A program made the position numbers and the translations under genes. A DNA stretch of 64,000 nt from Lachnospiraceae bacterium UBA7026. Lineage in GTDB: Bacteria; Bacillota; Clostridia; Lachnospirales; Lachnospiraceae. Shown piece by piece: positions 58,544 to 64,000 of the stretch; the first letter of the stretch is position 1; the number at the start of each line of letters is the position of its first letter. The notes below the pieces were generated by a model. The model was not told where the DNA came from. It ran no database searches and was given only the letters and a program-made list of their open reading frames with translations. The stretch is taken from positions 16,287-80,286 of the forward strand of contig DLBH01000025.1 in NCBI GenBank assembly GCA_002494165.1, written 5' to 3'.

Positions 58544-59083
58544 ATGGCATGTGCTTACCGGTCTGGTCATCTGGTGGAATCCCTTGACCAGTCCACATTA
58601 TGTATCCCTCTGTATGTTCTTTCCAAGGAGTATACCAGGGTTTATAAAGAATGTCTGAAACAGATAAATCTTACCTTCACCCAGTTTATTGTCATGATGG
58701 TGCTGTGGAATATGGATGATTTAGGGGTCGGTGAAATGAAGGTCAAGGAGATCGGTAACTGTCTCTGCCTCGACTCGGGGACTCTGACTCCCGTATTAAA
58801 AAAGTTGGAGACTAAAGGCTTTGTCCTGAGAAGCCGGTCTGAGACCGACGCCAGGGACCTTTGTATCAGACTGACGGACCAGGGAATCTGTCTCAGGAGG
58901 GATGTACTGACGATTCAGGACACCATGAAAGAGAGGATGGACATAAGCCCTGACAAGGCTGAGCGGATTGATATTCTGCTTCGCGAGCTGCTCAGTCTCC
59001 TGGCAGAGGAATTTGAGCAGAAGACAGGCGAGGATGTGATTACTTCCCTGAAGGATTTCATAAAAACGGAGGATAAAGTATGA
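58544..59083 (+). CDS. ohrR: OhrR-type MarR redox regulator
   Basis: MarR-family winged-helix repressor, closest by eye to OhrR. LCIPLYVLSKEYTRVY matches OhrR's sensing block: Cys 20, with Tyr 24 and Tyr 34 at +4 and +14, the same spacing as Cys15, Tyr19 and Tyr29 of the Bacillus protein. LDSGTLTPVLKKLETKGFV near residue 75 is the recognition helix, matching OhrR's YLDSGTLTPMLKRM. The C-terminal 40 residues are longer than in OhrR. It has a strong promoter with a palindrome over the -10, and its stop overlaps the adaptor's start by 4 nt. Expected to be inactivated by organic peroxide or HOCl, derepressing the pump genes; this last step is inference. Confidence 0.88.
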   Translation: MACAYRSGHLVESLDQSTLCIPLYVLSKEYTRVYKECLKQINLTFTQFIVMMVLWNMDDLGVGEMKVKEIGNCLCLDSGTLTPVLKKLETKGFVLRSRSETDARDLCIRLTDQGICLRRDVLTIQDTMKERMDISPDKAERIDILLRELLSLLAEEFEQKTGEDVITSLKDFIKTEDKV

Positions 59084-60834
59084 GGAGAAAAATATCAGCG
59101 GTTATACTTAGTCTTAGTCTTGCCGTGTCTGTGATTACTGGCTGCGGCAGCATTTCTTCAGAGAAGGATGAGCCGACGATTTCAAAAAAGGTTAAGGTGG
59201 AGTCCCAGCAGGCTGTCATAGGAGACCTGGAGGTTGTCAGTACCTATGTCGCTTCCATAGACCCCATCAACAGTGTGGCCGTTACACCTTTGGTGTCAGG
59301 AGTCGTCAAGAGTCTGAAGGTCAAGGTGGGTGACAGGGTAAAAAAGGGGCAGGTCCTCTGTAAATTTGATGATGAGGGAGCTGCTCTTTCCGTAAAAAAT
59401 GCTGAAGATGCGGTGGCCAGTGCCAGGGCGGGCAAAAAAGCGGCCCAGAGCCAGCAGGAGGCCGCTTCGGCCCAGAGTGACGCCAGCATTGCCACCACCA
59501 AGGAGACTCTGAAGGGTTATAAGTCTTCTCTCAAGAAAGCCAAAGAACAGCTTAAGGAGGCCAAGGCCTCAAAGAAGAAGATTCTCGAGGGTGTGGATCA
59601 GGCAAAACAGGCTTATGAACAGGCCAATACCCTCTATAAAAAGGCTGAGACGATCTACATGAACGCTAAAGGGTTCTTAGACGCTAACCCGGATTGTAAA
59701 ACAACTGCCGGGCTGACAGCAGCGGCGGCCGGTGGAACAGCCGCAGCCAGCACTCAGGCAGCAGATACCAGCCAGGCGGCGGATACAAGTCAGGCGTCAG
59801 CAGACACGACTCCGGCAGACGCCGGCCAGACCGACGCCAGTACAGAAAGCCCGTCTACACCTGCCGCAAGCGCTAAACAGCAGACGGCAGCCCTGCTATT
59901 AAATACTCTCAATGAGGCAGGGCTCACAGTGGAATACATTTCAAAAGCCGGCCTTAAAATCCTCTCGGAAAATGTGGAAGAGGCCAAGACAATCTACACA
60001 AATGCTGCCGCCGGCTCCGGCCAGTTAGACAGCTCTATAGCCACATTGGAATCCACGGTTGACCAGCTTCAGGCCCAGGTGAATGTGGCCAAAGCCACCA
60101 TAAAAGCTTCTGAGAAGGCTTCCAAGGCAGCCTCGGCTGGAACAGGGGTCTATGATGCCCAGATCAGGGCCGCGGAGACTGGTGTGGAATCTGCCAGATA
60201 CCAGCAGAGTCTTTACACCATAACAGCCCCCATCAGCGGTATTATTGAGACTGTAAATGTGTCCAAGGATGAAATGGCTAACATGGGTGTACCTGCCTTT
60301 ACTATTTCTGAGAAGCGGACCATGGAAGCATCCTTCTATGTGACGGAGGATGTGAAGAATTACCTGAAGGTGGGAGATCCTGTCAGGACGGAAGTTGACC
60401 AGGCTGGCAACTATTCCACAGGAAAAATTATAGGGATCGATACGGCAGTGGATCCCCAGAAAGGACTTTTCAAGGTCAAAGCGGAAATCAAGCCCTATGA
60501 CCGGTCTGTTTTTTCCAGCGGAACCAGTATTAATCTGGTTGTTATCAGTAATTCTGTTAAGAACCAGGTTCTGATCCCTTACGATGCTGTCTATTATGAA
60601 AACGGACAGGCCTATGTCTTCGTCATAGAAAATGGAATCGCTGTCAGAAGGGATGTGCAGACAGGGCTGTATGATTCAGATAACATCGTTATTACAGATG
60701 GCCTGAGTCCCGGTAACCTGCTGGTAACCAGCTGGGCTTCCGGTCTTAAAGACGGTGCCCAGGTAGAATTGGTGGAGGAGGACCAGGATGGTCAGACTTC
60801 AGGCCAGACAGATGCGGCAGATACGGAGAACTAG
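59080..60834 (+). CDS. RND efflux adaptor (HlyD/MFP) lipoprotein
   Basis: Membrane-fusion-type adaptor, 584 residues. Lipobox VITGC gives a lipidated Cys 22. A barrel-sandwich half (about 60-110) with VTPLVSGVVKSLKVKVGDRV and KKGQVLCKFDDEGA leads to an alpha-hairpin (about 110-360), the second barrel-sandwich half (ITAPISGIIETVNVSKDEM) and the beta-barrel (about 410-500). A low-complexity Ala/Thr/Gln/Ser segment (about 212-270, with TSQAADTSQA repeats) is inserted near the hairpin tip; this is unusual. The gene overlaps the regulator by ATGA and precedes the pump by 15 nt. Confidence 0.9.
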   Translation: MRRKISAVILSLSLAVSVITGCGSISSEKDEPTISKKVKVESQQAVIGDLEVVSTYVASIDPINSVAVTPLVSGVVKSLKVKVGDRVKKGQVLCKFDDEGAALSVKNAEDAVASARAGKKAAQSQQEAASAQSDASIATTKETLKGYKSSLKKAKEQLKEAKASKKKILEGVDQAKQAYEQANTLYKKAETIYMNAKGFLDANPDCKTTAGLTAAAAGGTAAASTQAADTSQAADTSQASADTTPADAGQTDASTESPSTPAASAKQQTAALLLNTLNEAGLTVEYISKAGLKILSENVEEAKTIYTNAAAGSGQLDSSIATLESTVDQLQAQVNVAKATIKASEKASKAASAGTGVYDAQIRAAETGVESARYQQSLYTITAPISGIIETVNVSKDEMANMGVPAFTISEKRTMEASFYVTEDVKNYLKVGDPVRTEVDQAGNYSTGKIIGIDTAVDPQKGLFKVKAEIKPYDRSVFSSGTSINLVVISNSVKNQVLIPYDAVYYENGQAYVFVIENGIAVRRDVQTGLYDSDNIVITDGLSPGNLLVTSWASGLKDGAQVELVEEDQDGQTSGQTDAADTEN

Positions 60835-60849
60835 GGAAAGGAGTACGGT

Positions 60850-63800
60850 ATGGGTCTGACAAAAATAGCTTTGCGGCGACCGGTCTCCACGGCCCTGGTT
60901 ATCCTGGGAATCGTGGTGTTTGGTTTCTTCTCTATCTTCAGCTTCGATATGGAATTGATGCCGGACATCCAGCTTCCTATGATGATGGTTATGACTGTCT
61001 ACCCCGGAGCTAATCCGGACAGTATCGACCAGCTGATTACCGAGGAAATCGAGGATGCGGGCGGCTCTCTGAGTGGAGTAGACAGCATTTTATCTTACTC
61101 CTATGAGAACTATTCCGTCGTTGCTTTTACCTATGATTATGATATGGATATGAACGATGCCTACACAGATCTTTCGGCAGCCCTGGATCTTCTGAAGCTG
61201 CCGGAGGATGCGCAGGATCCGATAATTATCCAAATGGATGTCAATGCAGCCCCCTCCATCATGATCTCCGCCACCAATGACGGGTCTTCGGATATGATGG
61301 CTTATATTGAAGATACAGTCGTACCTAAATTGGAGTCTGTCTCCAATGTGGCCCGGGTGGAGGTCACCGGCGGCAGGGAGAATTATGTCCGTGTCCAGCT
61401 GAACGCGGAGAAAATGAACCAGTATGGACTTAATATGGCGACTGTATCAGCGGCCATAGCAGGGTCAGATTATAATGTCCCAGCCGGTTCCATCAAGGGG
61501 GGCAGCCAGGATATCAGTGTGAATACCAGTGCCAGGCTGAGAAACCTGGAGGATATTAAGAAGGTTGTAATCACTACACCTACAGGTGCTATCGTATCCC
61601 TGGGAGATGTGGCGGATATTTTCATGGACGCCAAGGAACCTGATACCGTCAGCCGCTACAATGGCCAGTCCAATGTCAGTATCAGTGTAAGTAAAAACCA
61701 GAGTGCTTCTACAGTCAAGGTCTGCCAGCAGGTGAAAAACACTCTGGAAAGGTTGGAGAAGACAGATCCGGGAGTGAAATTTGACATTAGCTATGATGCC
61801 GGTGACAGCATTATTTCATCCCTCAGGTCAGTGGCGGAAACCCTGATTATTGGAGTCATTCTTGCTATGATTGTCCTCTTTGTCTTTTTCGGGGACTGGA
61901 GGGCCAGCCTGATCGTAGGCTCTTCCATGCCTCTGTCTGTATTCACTACTTTGGTTTGTATGTTCCTGGCAGGTTTTGATCTCAATGTGATCACAACTGG
62001 AGCTATGGTCATTGCCATTGGTATGATTGTAGACAGTTCCATCGTAGTTATAGAGAGCTGCTTCCGTATGAAGGAAGAGACGGCCAGCTACAAGGATGCA
62101 GCGCTAAGGGGAGCCAAAACGGTAGCCATGAGTATTGCGGCTTCCACGATTACGACCTGTGTTGTATATGTTCCCCTGGTTATGATCAAGGGGCTGGCGG
62201 GCCAGATGTTCTCCCAGCTGGGTATGATCATCATATTTGCCATGGTGGCTTCCCTGATTTCAGCCCTGACAGCAGTTCCCCTGCTTTATGTATTTGTAAA
62301 GCCGGAAGAGAAAAAGAATAATGTGAGCAACCGCATCCTGGACAAGGTCAGAAATGCTTATGAGAAGCTGGTGCGCCGGCTGATGTACAGGAAAAAGATG
62401 ACCATGCTGGTCAGTCTCCTTTTACTAATCCTGTCTTTCTTCCTGGCGTCAACCCTGGATTTTGAGTTGATTCCTACCAGCTATGACGGATCAATCAAAA
62501 TTACTACCACTTTCCGGTCAGGAACCAAGCTCGAGACTATGAGTGAGACCATGAAGACTTTGGAGCAGGCAGTCAGTGAAGATAAGAATTTTAAGACCTA
62601 CAGTCTCAGCATCTCCAATAATCAGGCAGTTCTCACGGCAAATGCTGTGGATGACTGCAAGAGAACCAGTGCGGAGGCCGTGGAAATCTATACAGAAAAG
62701 TTTGCTGACATGACAGATATGGATATATTTGTGGAGTCAGCAGGCGGTGGCAGTGAAATGACGGGTGATTACTCCTCGGACCTGGTGGATGTGGTTCTCG
62801 AAGGTTCAGACCAGACCAGCCTGAGGCAGGCCTCCGAGATGGTGGAAGAGCTTATGTACGACACACCAGGTGTCATCCACGTGTCCTCAGACGCGTCAGA
62901 TTTTAAGACCACAGCCAGGGTGGTTGTGGATCCCCTCAAGGCAGCTGACGCAGGTCTGGCTCCTGCCCAGGTGGCGGCGGAACTCTACCAGACCCTGACA
63001 GGTATGACAGCTGCCTCCATGGAAAAGGACGGGGATGAGTACGATATTATCCTCAATTATCCTAAGGATACCTTCGATGATGAGAATAAGCTGCGGGCCA
63101 AGGTCCTGACCGGGGCCACTGGCAAGCAGGTTACTTTAGGAGATATCGCCAGAATCGAGTACAGCCAGCAGGCCCAGATGATCCAGAGATCCAACGGTAA
63201 ATACCAGCAGACCATCTCGGCTACAGCCATGGCTGACAGGAAGAGTGAGGTCAATAAGAAGATCACCAATCAGGTTAAAAAGATGGACTTCCCACAGGGA
63301 GTTGCCCTTTCCTCCTCTTTTGTGGATGATATGCGGACAGAGAACCTGACCTCTATCTTTATGGCCATTCTTGCAGGTATATTCCTTGTATTTCTTGTCA
63401 TGGCCATGCAATTTGAATCACCCAGATTCTCCCTGATGGTTATGACCTGTATTCCATTTTCCCTGATCGGATCCTTCCTCCTGCTCTTCATTACGAGAAC
63501 CAGCATGAACATGATATCCATGATGGGTTTCCTGATGCTGATGGGTATCGTGGTTAATAATGGTATCCTCCTGGTAGATACAGCCAATCAGGAAAGAAGG
63601 AGGATGAATATTGAGGATGCTCTGGCCAAGGCAGGTAAAATCCGGCTCCGGCCTATCCTCATGACAACCTTAACCACTATCCTTGCTATGGTTCCCATGG
63701 CTCTGTTCAGTGACAATAAAATGATGTCTGGTATGGCCTTTGTTATTATTGGCGGTCTTATCGCGTCCACACTTTTGTGTCTGCTTATGATGCCGGCCTT

Positions 63801-64000
63801 CTATCTGCTGCTCGCTAAGGATCCGGATAAGAAAAAGCGGAGGGGGAAAAAGAGAAGGAAGAGTACAGGCAGAAAAGCTGGCAAAAAAAGAAAGAAAGCC
63901 CCTGAAAAGGGCATCCCTGAAGAGGAGAATTCTTTTGCCAGACTCTTAGAGGATGATCCGGAAAAGGAAGATGATGCCAGCCCGGCAGTGACGGAAGAAT
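60850..64000 (+). CDS. RND efflux pump permease (3' end beyond the window)
   Basis: Resistance-nodulation-division (HAE1/AcrB-like) pump subunit, at least 1050 residues and still open at the window end. It starts IALRRPVSTALVILGIVVFG, the first membrane helix; the large external loop (about 35-330) includes the porter region; AIGMIVDSSIVVIESCF near 385 corresponds to the proton-relay helix 4 with D in place (usual G-x-x-x-D-D is GMIVDSS here, with one Asp). The second half repeats the pattern (FLMLMGIVVNNGILLVDTAN). Residues 990 onward are a Lys-rich, then Asp/Glu-rich cytoplasmic tail. ATG 60850 follows GGAAAGGAG. It works with the adaptor just upstream. Confidence 0.93.
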   Translation, partial: MGLTKIALRRPVSTALVILGIVVFGFFSIFSFDMELMPDIQLPMMMVMTVYPGANPDSIDQLITEEIEDAGGSLSGVDSILSYSYENYSVVAFTYDYDMDMNDAYTDLSAALDLLKLPEDAQDPIIIQMDVNAAPSIMISATNDGSSDMMAYIEDTVVPKLESVSNVARVEVTGGRENYVRVQLNAEKMNQYGLNMATVSAAIAGSDYNVPAGSIKGGSQDISVNTSARLRNLEDIKKVVITTPTGAIVSLGDVADIFMDAKEPDTVSRYNGQSNVSISVSKNQSASTVKVCQQVKNTLERLEKTDPGVKFDISYDAGDSIISSLRSVAETLIIGVILAMIVLFVFFGDWRASLIVGSSMPLSVFTTLVCMFLAGFDLNVITTGAMVIAIGMIVDSSIVVIESCFRMKEETASYKDAALRGAKTVAMSIAASTITTCVVYVPLVMIKGLAGQMFSQLGMIIIFAMVASLISALTAVPLLYVFVKPEEKKNNVSNRILDKVRNAYEKLVRRLMYRKKMTMLVSLLLLILSFFLASTLDFELIPTSYDGSIKITTTFRSGTKLETMSETMKTLEQAVSEDKNFKTYSLSISNNQAVLTANAVDDCKRTSAEAVEIYTEKFADMTDMDIFVESAGGGSEMTGDYSSDLVDVVLEGSDQTSLRQASEMVEELMYDTPGVIHVSSDASDFKTTARVVVDPLKAADAGLAPAQVAAELYQTLTGMTAASMEKDGDEYDIILNYPKDTFDDENKLRAKVLTGATGKQVTLGDIARIEYSQQAQMIQRSNGKYQQTISATAMADRKSEVNKKITNQVKKMDFPQGVALSSSFVDDMRTENLTSIFMAILAGIFLVFLVMAMQFESPRFSLMVMTCIPFSLIGSFLLLFITRTSMNMISMMGFLMLMGIVVNNGILLVDTANQERRRMNIEDALAKAGKIRLRPILMTTLTTILAMVPMALFSDNKMMSGMAFVIIGGLIASTLLCLLMMPAFYLLLAKDPDKKKRRGKKRRKSTGRKAGKKRKKAPEKGIPEEENSFARLLEDDPEKEDDASPAVTEE

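Overview
The window looks like a chromosomal stretch of an anaerobic Firmicute, most likely a Lachnospiraceae-type clostridium of roughly even base composition. The pointers are strong GGAGG ribosome binding sites, a paired GlgC/GlgD, a DegV protein, a fused FolB-FolK, Gly-rich-loop Ser/Thr kinases, clostridial-type conserved hypotheticals and lipoprotein transporters without outer-membrane partners. No rRNA, tRNA or CRISPR array was seen. The genus is inference; no marker gene fixes it.

Layout. 1-2.3 kb: tail of a branched-chain amino acid ABC operon (livK, livH, minus strand). 2.8-6.4 kb: MATE exporter, a DUF4037 nucleotidyltransferase and a TPR protein. 6.6-10.1 kb: a complete corrinoid ABC transporter (btuF-btuC-btuD, minus strand) under a cobalamin riboswitch with a visible terminator. 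10.4-18.5 kb: small housekeeping genes (RpoA-CTD-like protein, LOG phosphoribohydrolase, SurE, metallophosphoesterase, cupin, EamA transporter, stand-alone ppGpp-type HD hydrolase, DinB, deoxyribosyltransferase). 18.8-22.1 kb: an orphan EutL shell protein, then glgC-glgD. 22.4-30 kb: MgtC, then an overlapping two-gene minus-strand operon of giant multidomain enzymes (1322 and 880 residues) that I cannot assign to a known pathway. 30-38 kb: nitroreductase, PPP phosphatase, PepD and several secreted or membrane unknowns, then MnmM. 38.4-41.7 kb: a glycosyltransferase followed by a gene fragment, a GNAT and a truncated IS1182-like transposase, the most eroded part of the window. 41.8-47.5 kb: folate genes, methyltransferase, CAP protein, zinc-ribbon protein, DegV. 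47.9-58.1 kb: a receptor-like kinase with a repeat-rich extracellular stalk, Gfo/Idh oxidoreductase, peroxiredoxin, nitroreductase, patatin, ProC, lipoprotein. 58.5-64 kb: an OhrR-type redox regulator in an overlapping operon with an RND adaptor and an RND pump that runs off the window.

Three things stand out. (1) The 23.2-29.8 kb operon joins a PEP-synthase-like ATP-grasp head without its phospho-histidine domain to a protein fusing a repeat solenoid, a HIGH-family nucleotidyltransferase, a GNAT-like region and a phosphoribosyltransferase; it looks like an undescribed nucleotide-handling system. (2) At eight or more places, short tandem repeats (18-61 bp) sit just downstream of a stop codon, several of them visibly copied from the 3' end of the gene itself. 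(3) The RND pump operon carries an OhrR with its sensing cysteine and tyrosines intact, and a strong promoter with a 26-bp palindrome over the -10.
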